The notes beneath the pieces are model-generated. The model did not search any database, was not told where the DNA came from, and worked only from the letters and a program-made list of their open reading frames with translations. 64,000 nt of DNA from Sulfuricella denitrificans skB26. GTDB lineage: Bacteria; Pseudomonadota; Gammaproteobacteria; Burkholderiales; Sulfuricellaceae. How positions within the stretch are numbered: the first letter of the stretch is position 1; each line of letters starts with the position of its first letter. The DNA lies in NCBI RefSeq assembly GCF_000297055.2, contig NC_022357.1:2491501-2555500 (forward strand), in the 5' to 3' direction. A program made the translations under genes and the position numbers. Shown here piece after piece: positions 26,168 through 34,775 of the stretch.

Positions 26168-26435
26168 AGGGCTCGTTAATGGATAAGTTGGGCATACGCT
26201 GGGGCTGGCTGGGGTGCAGTCCTAGGCGCAAGACGCGCCGTTGTGTCATTCACAACAAGCGGCTCGCAACACCGGAATGCACCCCAACCAGCCCCAGCCC
26301 GAAGGGTTGCCGCGTATTCGGGCGTCTGCGGCGTTGCGAGGCTTGCGAATGGAACAACCATTCGCCGCACCTCGCGCCTTGCATCCATCCCGGATACGCG
26401 GCAACGTATGTTCAACTTACCCATTAACGAGCCCT
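26168..26435. mobile_element. MITE-like inverted-repeat element with two internal hairpins
   Basis: A 268-bp element in the divergent gap between ffh and ypjD. The ends are 31-bp inverted repeats (26168-26198 and 26405-26435) starting AGGGCTCGTTAATGG, matching at 28 of 31 positions. Inside are two long hairpins. Hairpin A has GGGGCTGGCTGGGGTGCA (about 26200) against TGCACCCCAACCAGCCCC (about 26296), with a GTTGTG-TCATT-CACAAC tip. Hairpin B has 17-bp arms at 26306-26322 and 26389-26405 (16 of 17) with a GCGAATGG-AACAA-CCATTCGC tip. The whole can fold like a cloverleaf. No transposase is encoded. Both strands carry an 82-codon ORF, mirror images of each other, which I take to be a consequence of the symmetry. 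Confidence 0.75.
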
Positions 26436-26509
26436 CGATGTTAATCCGAATGCGGATAGTGTAGACTTTGGGTTTAGAGAAACAATAACGCCGACAAGTT
26501 TACAACACA

Positions 26510-27337
26510 ATGAGCGGTTCACTCCATTTCCTCGCCTTTCTGCTTTACAGCGCGCTCGGTCTGATTTTCTGGCGCTCGGTCTGGCGCTCGGTCGGCCCGG
26601 AAATAGCGCACCACACCGCCGAAACCTCGGTGGCCTGGCGTCTCGCCATACTGGTGCCACTCGCGCTGCATGGCGCACTGCTGCAACTCTCTCTGCTTCC
26701 CGGCGCAGGCCTGAACCTCGGCATCGGCAATACGATATCGGCGATCTCCTGGCTCACCGTACTGATTTACTGGCTCGCCAGCTTCCGTTACAACATGGAA
26801 GGCTTGCAAACCCTGGTATTGCCCGGCGCTGCGGTCTGTCTGCTGCTGCCGCTGATTTTTCCGGAAGCGCATACCATCGCCCATACCGAACTACCGCTTT
26901 TCAAGGTTCATCTGCTGATTTCGGTACTCGCCTACAGCCTGTTCACTATCGCGGCAGTGCACGCGGTGCTAATGGCCGTGGTTGAACGTCGCCTGCACGG
27001 CCACGCCCTGTCACGCCTCCAGGGGAAATTGCCCCCCCTGCTGGCGATGGAGGCGCTGCTGTTTCGTATTATCACGGTGGGCTTTGTCCTGCTCACCCTG
27101 TCTATCCTGAGCGGCGTGATGTTCTCCGAGGAACTCTTCCACAAACCCCTGCAGTTCAACCACAAATCGCTGTTCGCACTACTTTCCTGGGGCATTTACG
27201 CAGCCCTGCTGGGAGGGCGAAAAATTTACGGCTGGCGTGGTCGCACCGCCATCCTCTGGACGCTCGCTGGATTTGCGATGCTGCTGCTGGCCTATCTCGG
27301 GAGCAAATTCGTGCTGGAAATAATCCTGCAACGCTGA
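26510..27337 (+). CDS. ypjD: YpjD/CcsA-like cytochrome c assembly family membrane protein
   Basis: A 275-residue inner-membrane protein with about eight helices, related to the CcsA/CcmC haem-handling family and to E. coli YpjD. The segment LFKVHLLISVLAYSLFTIAAVHAVLMAVVERRLHGH carries conserved histidines, and LSILSGVMFSEELFHKPLQFNHKSLFALLSWGIYAALL the second set. The role of the YpjD branch is not well defined; it is usually next to ffh and corC, as here. The ATG at 26510 has no strong ribosome-binding site. It is divergent from ffh across the 268-bp element. Confidence 0.85.
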   Translation: MSGSLHFLAFLLYSALGLIFWRSVWRSVGPEIAHHTAETSVAWRLAILVPLALHGALLQLSLLPGAGLNLGIGNTISAISWLTVLIYWLASFRYNMEGLQTLVLPGAAVCLLLPLIFPEAHTIAHTELPLFKVHLLISVLAYSLFTIAAVHAVLMAVVERRLHGHALSRLQGKLPPLLAMEALLFRIITVGFVLLTLSILSGVMFSEELFHKPLQFNHKSLFALLSWGIYAALLGGRKIYGWRGRTAILWTLAGFAMLLLAYLGSKFVLEIILQR

Positions 27338-27427
27338 CCCACCAGTGATGCGTAATGGGGCAGGAGAAAACGTCGCCAGCTTAACCATTACCCATCACGC
27401 TTTTATATAGCATGAAGGCATTTCACC

Positions 27428-28699
27428 TTGGATGACATCTCAACAAGCGCGTTGTTTTCGGTGCTGATGCTTCTTCTGTTTTTTTCGGGCTTTTTTTCCA
27501 TGTCCGAAACCAGCATGATGGCACTTAACCGCTACCGGCTGAAGCATCTATCCAATCGTGGGCATCGCGGTGCGCAACTTACGTCCCTATTGCTCGAAAA
27601 AACCGACAAATTGCTCGGTGTAATTCTGCTCTGCAACAATCTGCTTAACGCTGCGGCGGCCACACTGGTCACCGTGATCACCGTCCGCCTGATTGGCGAG
27701 AGCGAATTCGCGTTGGCTGTCGGCACTTTATCCATCACTGCCGCACTTCTGGTATTCAGCGAAATCACCCCGAAAGTGATAGGGGCTGCCTATCCGGAGC
27801 GCATCGCGATCCCTTCCAGTTACATCCTCGCTCCCTTGCTCAAGCTTTTCTACCCGGTGATCTGGCTCCTCAACCTGTTCGTTCAGGCCCTGCTCTGGTT
27901 GCTGCGCCTGAAACCGCCAAGCGCCTCCGCAGCCCATCTCAACATGGAAGAGCTGCACACCCTGGTGCTGGAGGCTGGGCATTACATTCCGCCCAAGCAC
28001 CAAAGCATTTTCCTCAACCTGTTCGAGTTGGAAAACATCGGTGTCGACGACATCATGATCCCGCGCAACCAGATTGAGGCAATCGACCTTGATGCCCCCG
28101 AAGAAATGATACGGGAACAACTCGCCACCAGCCACCACACACGATTACCTGTGTACCGGGGCAGACTGGACAATATCGTTGGTGTAATCCATATCCGCCA
28201 TGTCCTGCACCAGGTTCGCAACAGCGAAATCAATACCGAAATGCTGCAGGAAATTGTTCGCGAACCTTATTTCATCCCCGCCGGAACCTCGCTTTTTTCC
28301 CAGCTGCAACACTTCCAGGAAAATCGCCGCCATATCGGCCTGGTGGTGGACGAGTATGGCGAATTGCTCGGATTGGTGAGCCTGGAGGACATTCTGGAAG
28401 AAATTGTCGGCGAATTCGGCTCACAGCCCACTGCCCACGGAGGCATCTACCCGCAAGACGATGGTAGCTGGCTGGTCGATGGCGGCTGCTCTCTGCGTGA
28501 CCTGAACCGTAAGCTCAAACTCAATTTACCGCTGGATGGACCAAAGACCCTGAATGGCCTAGTTCTCGAGCATTTCGAAGATATCCCGGAAGCCGGCACC
28601 AGCTTCAAAATTAACGGGCACACACTCGAAATTGTCCAGACTCAGGATCGCATTGTCAAAGTCGTGCGTATTTTCCCACTCTCATCCTCCTCGGAATAG
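27428..28699 (+). CDS. CNNM/CBS-domain CorC-HlyC family transporter
   Basis: A 423-residue membrane protein of the CorB/CorC (CNNM-like) group, linked to magnesium or cobalt efflux. It has an N-terminal transmembrane CNNM domain (LLLFFSGFFSMSETSMMALNRYRLKHL, then two to three more helices ending near residue 160), a tandem CBS pair (DDIMIPRNQIEAID and the HIGLVVDEYGELLGLVSLEDILEEIVGE segment), and a C-terminal CorC domain (DDGSWLVDGGCSLRDLNRKL). The start is a TTG at 27428 with AAGG about 10 bases before it. It follows ypjD by 90 bp and may be in the same operon. Confidence 0.9.
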   Translation: MDDISTSALFSVLMLLLFFSGFFSMSETSMMALNRYRLKHLSNRGHRGAQLTSLLLEKTDKLLGVILLCNNLLNAAAATLVTVITVRLIGESEFALAVGTLSITAALLVFSEITPKVIGAAYPERIAIPSSYILAPLLKLFYPVIWLLNLFVQALLWLLRLKPPSASAAHLNMEELHTLVLEAGHYIPPKHQSIFLNLFELENIGVDDIMIPRNQIEAIDLDAPEEMIREQLATSHHTRLPVYRGRLDNIVGVIHIRHVLHQVRNSEINTEMLQEIVREPYFIPAGTSLFSQLQHFQENRRHIGLVVDEYGELLGLVSLEDILEEIVGEFGSQPTAHGGIYPQDDGSWLVDGGCSLRDLNRKLKLNLPLDGPKTLNGLVLEHFEDIPEAGTSFKINGHTLEIVQTQDRIVKVVRIFPLSSSSE

Positions 28700-28774
28700 A
28701 CTTCGCCGTCTTTACAAAAAAACTTGCCAAGTGCATTATTGGGCTGTTTTTAATCCCTAGGCGGACAATCCCAG

Positions 28775-30490
28775 ATGGCAGCAGCAACAACTTCGACCAA
28801 GCTTAGCGGACTGGCCAACGCACTGGTTCAAAGCGGGCGCCTGCTGGAGGCCGATGCCGAAGCTATTCAGTCCCAGGCTGGCGTCGATGAAACCGGCTTT
28901 GTTACCCAGTTGGTGCAAAGCAAAAAAATGAGTTCCCTGGAGGTTGCAGAATTTGCTGCGCGGACATTCGGCTTTCCCCTGCTGGATTTGACTGCTATCG
29001 ATGCGGATCACCTGCCCAATGATGTGCTCGATGCCAAGCTGATCAGAAGCCGGCGCGTTCTGGCCCTGCAAAAGCGCGGCAATCGCCTGTTTATCGCCAC
29101 CTCCGATCCAGCCAACCTGCGCGCCCTGGACGATGTGCGCTTCAAAACCAGCCTCACGGTTGAGCCGGTGGTAGTAGAAGACGACAAACTCGGCAAGCTG
29201 ATAGACAAAATTGCCGAAGCTACTGACACTACCCTGCAGAATCTGGCTGGCGATGACATCAACCTTGAATTCACCGACGAGGAAGCGCTGGCGCAAAAAG
29301 ATGAGGGCGCCAGCGCGGAAATCGACGACGCCCCAGTCGTCCGTTTCCTCCAGAAAATTCTGCTGGACGCGATCAATGCCGGCGTTTCAGACATCCATTT
29401 TGAACCCTACGAAAAATACTACCGCATCCGCTATCGCCTCGACGGCATACTCTCCGAAGTAGCGCAACCGCCCCTGGCAATCAAGGAAAAGCTCTCATCC
29501 CGCATCAAAGTGATTTCCAAGCTCGACATTTCTGAGAAACGGGTGCCTCAGGACGGCCGAATGAAGCTGGTGCTGTCCAAGAACCGCGCCATTGACTTCC
29601 GCGTCAGCACTCTGCCTACTCTGTACGGCGAAAAAATCGTGATGCGGATTCTCGACCCGTCCAGCGCCACGCTGGGTGTTGATGCCCTGGGCTACGAGCC
29701 GGACCAAAAAGAGTTTCTGCTCAATGCCGTCCGCCGCCCTTATGGCATGGTGCTGGTAACCGGGCCAACCGGCAGTGGCAAAACCGTATCGCTTTATACC
29801 TGCCTGAATATCCTGAACGAACCCGGCGTTAACATCTCCACCGCGGAAGACCCAGCTGAGATCAACCTTCCCGGCGTCAACCAGGTTAACGTCAACGACA
29901 AGGCTGGACTGACCTTCTCCGCAGCACTCAAGTCCTTTCTGCGTCAAGACCCGGATGTCATCATGGTGGGTGAGATCCGCGACCTGGAAACGGCGGACAT
30001 CTCGATCAAGGCAGCGCAAACCGGCCACATGGTTCTGTCCACCCTGCACACCAACGATGCTCCAGGCACCTTGACCCGTCTGATGAACATGGGAGTCGCC
30101 CCTTTCAACATCGCCTCCGCAGTCATCCTGATTACCGCACAGCGTCTGGCGCGGCGCCTGTGCAAGTGCAAACAGCCCATCGAAATTCCCAGAGAAGCAC
30201 TATTGCGTGCCGGCTATACCGAAGAGGATCTCGACGGCAGTTGGCAGCCTTATGGCCATATCGGTTGTGAAATCTGCAAGGGCACCGGCTACAAGGGGCG
30301 AGTCGGCATCTACCAAGTCATGCCGATCAGCGACGAAATGAGCCGCATCATCATGAAAAACGGCACCGCGCATGACATCGCCGACCAGGCAAAGCGCGAA
30401 GGTATTCGCGACCTACGTCAATCCGGACTGATCAAAGTAAAAGCCGGACTGACAACGCTGGAAGAAATCGAAGCCGTCACCAACGAGTAA
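28775..30490 (+). CDS. pilB: Type IV pilus assembly ATPase PilB
   Basis: A 571-residue hexameric ATPase that drives pilus extension. The N-terminal MshEN-type domain (about 1-150) includes FPLLDLTAIDADHLPNDVL and may bind cyclic di-GMP, as in MshE (inference). The ATPase core has Walker A GPTGSGKT (about 330), the Asp box STAEDPAEINL, Walker B LRQDPDVIMVGEIRD and the His box GHMVLSTLHTNDA. A four-cysteine zinc site (CKCKQ and CEICKGTGYKGR) follows. It starts the pilB-pilC-pilD-coaE run. Confidence 0.96.
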   Translation: MAAATTSTKLSGLANALVQSGRLLEADAEAIQSQAGVDETGFVTQLVQSKKMSSLEVAEFAARTFGFPLLDLTAIDADHLPNDVLDAKLIRSRRVLALQKRGNRLFIATSDPANLRALDDVRFKTSLTVEPVVVEDDKLGKLIDKIAEATDTTLQNLAGDDINLEFTDEEALAQKDEGASAEIDDAPVVRFLQKILLDAINAGVSDIHFEPYEKYYRIRYRLDGILSEVAQPPLAIKEKLSSRIKVISKLDISEKRVPQDGRMKLVLSKNRAIDFRVSTLPTLYGEKIVMRILDPSSATLGVDALGYEPDQKEFLLNAVRRPYGMVLVTGPTGSGKTVSLYTCLNILNEPGVNISTAEDPAEINLPGVNQVNVNDKAGLTFSAALKSFLRQDPDVIMVGEIRDLETADISIKAAQTGHMVLSTLHTNDAPGTLTRLMNMGVAPFNIASAVILITAQRLARRLCKCKQPIEIPREALLRAGYTEEDLDGSWQPYGHIGCEICKGTGYKGRVGIYQVMPISDEMSRIIMKNGTAHDIADQAKREGIRDLRQSGLIKVKAGLTTLEEIEAVTNE

Positions 30491-30500
30491 AGGGATACGC

Positions 30501-31721
30501 ATGGCCGTCGCAAAAAAGGTAGCAGTGAAAGATCTCCTCTACGTTTGGGAGGGGACGGATAAAAAAGGTAAAGCTGTAAAGGGCGAGATAAGCGCACCGG
30601 GTGCGGCGGTAGTGCGTACCATGCTGCGGCGTCAAGGCATTACCGTTCTCAAGGTTAAAAAACTAGGTGGTTTCAAAACAGGCAAGAAAGTCACTGAAAA
30701 AGACATCGCCCTTTTCACACGGCAACTGGCCGTCATGATGAAAGCCGGCGTTCCGCTGCTCCAGTCCTTCGATATTGTCGGCAAGGGGCATAGCAATCCG
30801 TCCGTATCGAAGCTGCTTGGCAATATCAAGGCTGACATCGAAACCGGTAGCAGCATGAGCCAGGCCTTCCGCAAACACCCATTGTATTTCGACGCGCTGT
30901 ACTGCAATTTGGTCAACGCTGGCGAACAGGCGGGCATTATCGACACGGTGCTGGACCGCCTCGCGACCTACAAGGAAAAGATCCTCGCCATCAAAGGCAA
31001 GATCAAATCCGCGCTGTTTTACCCCATCTCTATTCTGGTAGTTGCATTCGTCATCACTGCCGTGATCATGATCTTCGTCGTACCAGCTTTCAAAGATCTG
31101 TTTACCAGCTTTGGCGCTGACCTCCCCACTCCGACGCTAGTGGTAATGGCCATCTCAGACTTTTTTGTTGCCTACTGGTGGGCGATTTTCGGTGTTATCT
31201 GGGGTAGCCTCCAGTTCTTTTTCTACACCTGGAAACGCTCGAAAAAAATGCAGTACTTCATGGACCGACTGTCTCTGCAACTGCCTATATTTGGCGCAGT
31301 AATCGAGAAAGCTACTATCGCGCGCTGGACCCGCACCCTTTCCACCATGTTTGCCGCCGGCGTCCCCCTGGTTGAAGCGCTTGACTCGGTCGGCGGCGCT
31401 GCTGGCAACGTCTTGTACCTTGATGCCACGAAAAAAGTCCAGAGCGAAGTCAGCACCGGCACCAGTCTGACCGTGGCGATGCAGAACACCAACCTGTTTC
31501 CCAACATGGTCCTGCAAATGGTCGCCATCGGCGAGGAGTCAGGCGCTTTGGACTCTATGCTCTCCAAGGTGGCCGATTTTTACGAAGCCGAAGTAGACGA
31601 TGCCGTGGGAGCGCTTTCCAGCCTGATGGAGCCGATCATCATGGTGGTTCTGGGCGTGATTATTGGTGGCCTGGTTATAGCCATGTATCTGCCTATCTTC
31701 AAGATGGGTAGCGTCATTTAA
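30501..31721 (+). CDS. pilC: Type IV pilus inner-membrane platform protein PilC
   Basis: A 406-residue inner-membrane protein with two T2SS_F domains, the platform on which PilB works. The first domain starts at FTRQLAVMMKAGVPLLQSFDIV and the second at WTRTLSTMFAAGVPLVEALDSVGGAAGN. Three membrane segments are visible (FYPISILVVAFVITAVIMIFVV, the FFVAYWWAIFGVIWGSLQFFFY region and the C-terminal IIMVVLGVIIGGLVIAMYLPIF). AAGGGA precedes the ATG, 10 bp after pilB. Confidence 0.96.
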   Translation: MAVAKKVAVKDLLYVWEGTDKKGKAVKGEISAPGAAVVRTMLRRQGITVLKVKKLGGFKTGKKVTEKDIALFTRQLAVMMKAGVPLLQSFDIVGKGHSNPSVSKLLGNIKADIETGSSMSQAFRKHPLYFDALYCNLVNAGEQAGIIDTVLDRLATYKEKILAIKGKIKSALFYPISILVVAFVITAVIMIFVVPAFKDLFTSFGADLPTPTLVVMAISDFFVAYWWAIFGVIWGSLQFFFYTWKRSKKMQYFMDRLSLQLPIFGAVIEKATIARWTRTLSTMFAAGVPLVEALDSVGGAAGNVLYLDATKKVQSEVSTGTSLTVAMQNTNLFPNMVLQMVAIGEESGALDSMLSKVADFYEAEVDDAVGALSSLMEPIIMVVLGVIIGGLVIAMYLPIFKMGSVI

Positions 31722-31772
31722 AACCAGTCCTGAGTAGCTGACACTGGGTACTCAGGACTCCGGACCCAAATA

Positions 31773-32627
31773 ATGATCTTCGAACCACTGCAATCCTCCC
31801 CGGCACTGTACGTTACAGTGGTTGCACTACTTGGCCTGATGGTCGGCAGTTTCTTGAATGTCGTCATCCATCGTCTGCCCAGGATGATGGAGCGCGAGTG
31901 GCGCGAGCAATGCAGTACTATTGACGGAGAAGGAACTCCACCCGCCACACCCTATAACCTGGTTATTCCGCGCTCGGCCTGCCCGTCCTGTGGCCACATG
32001 ATATCGGCATGGGAAAACATTCCGCTAATTTCCTGGCTGATCTTGCGTGGCCGCTGTGCACACTGCAAGACCCCGATCAGCCCACGTTACCCCATAGTTG
32101 AGGCCCTTACCGGCATTATCAGCGGCTACGTCGCCTGGCGTTTCGGCTTCGGCCCGACTGCCTTGGCCGCCCTGCTCTTCACCTGGGCACTGATCGCACT
32201 GACCTTCATCGACTTCGACACTCAACTGCTGCCAGACAGCATCACCCAACCCCTGATCTGGCTCGGCCTGCTACTCAATCTCAACGGCTTTTTCACCAGT
32301 CTCAACGAAGCACTGGTCGGAGCCGTGGCGGGCTACCTGTCGCTCTGGAGCGTTTACTGGCTGTTCAAGCTAGCCACAAAAAAGGAAGGTATGGGCTATG
32401 GTGATTTCAAGCTGCTTGCCGCGATCGGGGCATGGCTGGGCTGGCAGATGCTGCCGCTGGTCATCCTGCTTTCTTCCCTGGTAGGTGCCGTGGTCGGCAT
32501 CTCACTGATCCTGTTTGCCGGCCATGGCCGCCAGATTCCAATCCCTTTCGGCCCCTACCTCGCGGGCGGCGGCCTGATTGCCCTGCTGTGGGGAAAGCAA
32601 ATTACCCAGGCTTATCTTGGGCTCTAG
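31773..32627 (+). CDS. pilD: Prepilin leader peptidase/N-methyltransferase PilD
   Basis: A 284-residue inner-membrane aspartic protease that cleaves and N-methylates type IV prepilins and T2SS pseudopilins. The cytoplasmic zinc loop has CPSCGH and CAHCKT. The two catalytic aspartates lie in DFDTQLLPD and in GMGYGDFKLLAAIGAWLG. About seven to eight hydrophobic segments follow the usual topology. It is 51 bp after pilC and followed by coaE after 3 bp. No pilin gene is in the window. Confidence 0.96.
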   Translation: MIFEPLQSSPALYVTVVALLGLMVGSFLNVVIHRLPRMMEREWREQCSTIDGEGTPPATPYNLVIPRSACPSCGHMISAWENIPLISWLILRGRCAHCKTPISPRYPIVEALTGIISGYVAWRFGFGPTALAALLFTWALIALTFIDFDTQLLPDSITQPLIWLGLLLNLNGFFTSLNEALVGAVAGYLSLWSVYWLFKLATKKEGMGYGDFKLLAAIGAWLGWQMLPLVILLSSLVGAVVGISLILFAGHGRQIPIPFGPYLAGGGLIALLWGKQITQAYLGL

Positions 32628-32630
32628 GAC

Positions 32631-33239
32631 ATGCTGGTGATCGGTCTTACTGGCGGCATCGGCAGCGGAAAAAGTAGTGCCGCCCGGATTTTTGCCGCCC
32701 TGGGTGCCGCCGTCATCGACACCGATGAGATTGCGCATCGCCTGACGGCAAAAGGCACTCCCACCCTTACCGCCATCATCGAGGAGTTCGGCACCAGCTA
32801 CCAATTGCCGGATGGAAACCTCGACCGCGCCAGCTTGCGCAAACGGGTATTTTCCGATCAGGCCGCCAAAGCAAAGCTGGAAGCACTACTCCACCCTCTG
32901 ATCAAACAACAGGTAATCGCGGAAATGAAAGGGGCACAGGGACCCTATCTGGTGTTGGTGATCCCGCTATTTTTTGAAACCGGTGCATACTTTGATCTGG
33001 TTAACAGGCGACTGGTAGTGGATTGCGATGAAAATCAGCAAATTGCCCGCACCATGTCCCGTAGCAAGCTCTCCGCCGAAGAGGTGAGGTCCATCATGGC
33101 TCACCAGACTCCTCGCGCGGAGCGCATCAAACAAGCTGATGACATTCTGTCCAACATGGGCAACCATGCAGATCTTGAAAAACACGCTCAGGAATTACAT
33201 CAGCATTACTTGACACTGGCGTTGCAGCAGCAGAGTTGA
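32631..33239 (+). CDS. coaE: Dephospho-CoA kinase CoaE
   Basis: A 202-residue P-loop kinase that phosphorylates dephospho-CoA to coenzyme A, the last step of CoA synthesis. The Walker A is GLTGGIGSGKSS near the N-terminus, followed by VIDTDEIAHRL, the LEALLHPLIKQQV segment and VIPLFFETGAYFDLVNRRLVVDCD. It is nearly contiguous with pilD (3 bp), as is common in proteobacteria. Confidence 0.96.
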   Translation: MLVIGLTGGIGSGKSSAARIFAALGAAVIDTDEIAHRLTAKGTPTLTAIIEEFGTSYQLPDGNLDRASLRKRVFSDQAAKAKLEALLHPLIKQQVIAEMKGAQGPYLVLVIPLFFETGAYFDLVNRRLVVDCDENQQIARTMSRSKLSAEEVRSIMAHQTPRAERIKQADDILSNMGNHADLEKHAQELHQHYLTLALQQQS

Positions 33240-33313
33240 AGCTACTTCACTAAAAATCGAAACAATTCAAAGTTTCATGTAATTATGTTAATACAAATTC
33301 TTGTCAGATCGCT

Positions 33314-33319
33314 TATAAT
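33314..33319 (+). promoter_or_regulatory. Putative -10 element upstream of zapD
   Basis: A perfect TATAAT 38 bases before the zapD start and 75 bases after the coaE stop. The -35 region (AATACA/ATACAA) is poor. It suggests zapD-yacG can be transcribed apart from the pil genes. Confidence 0.4.
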
Positions 33320-33356
33320 TCGGCAGTATTGAACTTTGCCGACCCAAGACCCGACA

Positions 33357-34112
33357 GTGATCACCTACGACCACCCTCTCAACGAGCGGATTCGCACTCT
33401 CCTGCGACTGGAGGATCTCTATGCCAAAGTGCAGTACTTTTCCGCTCAGTCGCATCAGATGGATCACCACGCAGCACTGCTGGTTCTGTTTGAAATTCTG
33501 GAAGTTTCCTGCCGGCCCGATCTAAAATCCGACCTGCTCCAGGAACTTGAGCGGCAAAAACAAACTCTGGAAGCCCTGCGCAACAATCCCGCCATTTCGG
33601 AAGAAGCCTTGAATGAGGTGCTGCATGATATCGACAATGTCTCTGGCCTTCTGCACAGCCTGCCTGGCAAGGTTGGCCAGCATCTACGCGAGAATGAATG
33701 GCTGATGAGCATCAAGCAACGCACCTCTATTCCCGGCGGGGTATGCGAATTCGACCTGCCCTCCTATCATTTCTGGCTTAACCAGGATGAAAGCCTGCGC
33801 CGTCAGAATCTGACGGAATGGCTGGAGCCGATGCTGCCGATTCGGGATGGATTGAGGATCATCCTGCGTATGTTGCGCGACAGTGGCAAGTCCAGCCATC
33901 ACTCCGCACAGCAAGGCGCCTTTCAGCAGATGCTGAGTGGCAGGGTTGCACAGATGTTGCGCATCTCTGTCCCACTCGACCTACCCTATTTCCCGGAAAT
34001 CAGCGCCAACAAATATGCGATCAACATCCGCTTCACCGCTCTGGGCGGCCCCCAGAAGCCACGGGGATGCGACACTGACGTTGAATTTGATTTAACTCTC
34101 TGCAACCTTTAA
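33357..34112 (+). CDS. zapD: Cell division protein ZapD
   Basis: A 251-residue cytoplasmic protein (DUF1342) that cross-links FtsZ filaments. It starts ITYDHPLNERIRTLLRLEDLY, the family hallmark, and has a helical N-terminal bundle and a C-terminal beta-rich domain (YFPEISANKYAINIRF). The GTG at 33357 was chosen because homologues start at this point; the frame extends to a TTG at 33336. The length matches E. coli ZapD (247). It precedes yacG. Confidence 0.93.
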   Translation: MITYDHPLNERIRTLLRLEDLYAKVQYFSAQSHQMDHHAALLVLFEILEVSCRPDLKSDLLQELERQKQTLEALRNNPAISEEALNEVLHDIDNVSGLLHSLPGKVGQHLRENEWLMSIKQRTSIPGGVCEFDLPSYHFWLNQDESLRRQNLTEWLEPMLPIRDGLRIILRMLRDSGKSSHHSAQQGAFQQMLSGRVAQMLRISVPLDLPYFPEISANKYAINIRFTALGGPQKPRGCDTDVEFDLTLCNL

Positions 34113-34144
34113 GGCCAGGCAATCACTAGTTGGCATTACCGCAC

Positions 34145-34342
34145 ATGAATACCACTACAAAACCTTCGCCCTCAGTCCCGTGTCCCGTTTGTAACAACCT
34201 CGCACCCTTCAGCCCGAAAAATCCTTTCCGCCCATTCTGCTCTGAACGCTGCAAACTGATAGATCTCGGTCAATGGGCAACGGAGGGCTATCGTATCCCG
34301 CTAGACGAAGAAGAGACGGAAAAGGGCGAGGATCACAACTAG
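34145..34342 (+). CDS. yacG: DNA gyrase inhibitor/zinc-finger protein YacG
   Basis: A 65-residue zinc-finger protein. The ligands are CPVC near the N-terminus and CSERC about 15 residues later, followed by KLIDLGQWATEGYRIP, the family signature. In E. coli it binds GyrB and blocks DNA binding. The ATG at 34145 is preferred to a TTG five codons upstream. It is 32 bp after zapD and nearly abuts (1 bp) the convergent gene. Confidence 0.94.
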   Translation: MNTTTKPSPSVPCPVCNNLAPFSPKNPFRPFCSERCKLIDLGQWATEGYRIPLDEEETEKGEDHN

Positions 34343-34343
34343 C

Positions 34344-34775
34344 CTACTGCTTAACCGCGACAAAGGGGATTTGCCGCTTTACGCCGTCCAGTTCCAACGT
34401 CATAGTCCAATTGCTGACGCCGCTAACACATACAGGCAACAGGATATTTCCTTGCCATGCCCCATCGGCTATACGTTGCAACACATAATGGTTTGGCCCC
34501 ATGTTCATGCCCTGCATGGCAAAATCTGCGGTGACCGGGCCGGCATCGGACGCCTTCACCACCAGATCGAACCGCTTGAGAGGCGTCGGGGCGGACAGAA
34601 ATTTGACTTCCGCCCTCCGTGCCCCGAACTCCACTTGGCAACCTTGAACCAGGTCGGGGCAATGCACCGTCAATATCGGCCCGCCAGCATCACCGCTTAT
34701 AAGGCGTGGCAAGCCCAATGCCAGCAGCACAGGCAGGAGCAACAGCAGGAATGGCCAGATTTTTTTCATATTCAT
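34344..34775 (-). CDS. FixH/YtkA-like membrane-anchored protein
   Basis: A 143-residue protein with one N-terminal membrane helix or signal anchor (MKKIWPFLLLLLPVLLALGLP) and a periplasmic beta-sandwich resembling the FixH/YtkA group. The tail has FAMQGMNMGPNHYVLQRIADGAWQGNILLPVCVSG, a pattern seen in small exported proteins of this kind. Three cysteines (VHC, QGC, PVC) and the methionine cluster could bind copper; this is inference. The ATG at 34775 lies in an ATGA overlap with the Nudix-ThiE gene, which decides the start. Confidence 0.6.
   Translation of the reverse strand: MNMKKIWPFLLLLLPVLLALGLPRLISGDAGGPILTVHCPDLVQGCQVEFGARRAEVKFLSAPTPLKRFDLVVKASDAGPVTADFAMQGMNMGPNHYVLQRIADGAWQGNILLPVCVSGVSNWTMTLELDGVKRQIPFVAVKQ

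Noticed and set aside
26176-26427. Mirror-image 82-codon ORFs on both strands
   Set aside because: They follow from the inverted symmetry of the 268-bp element; I see no ribosome-binding site or protein family for either.
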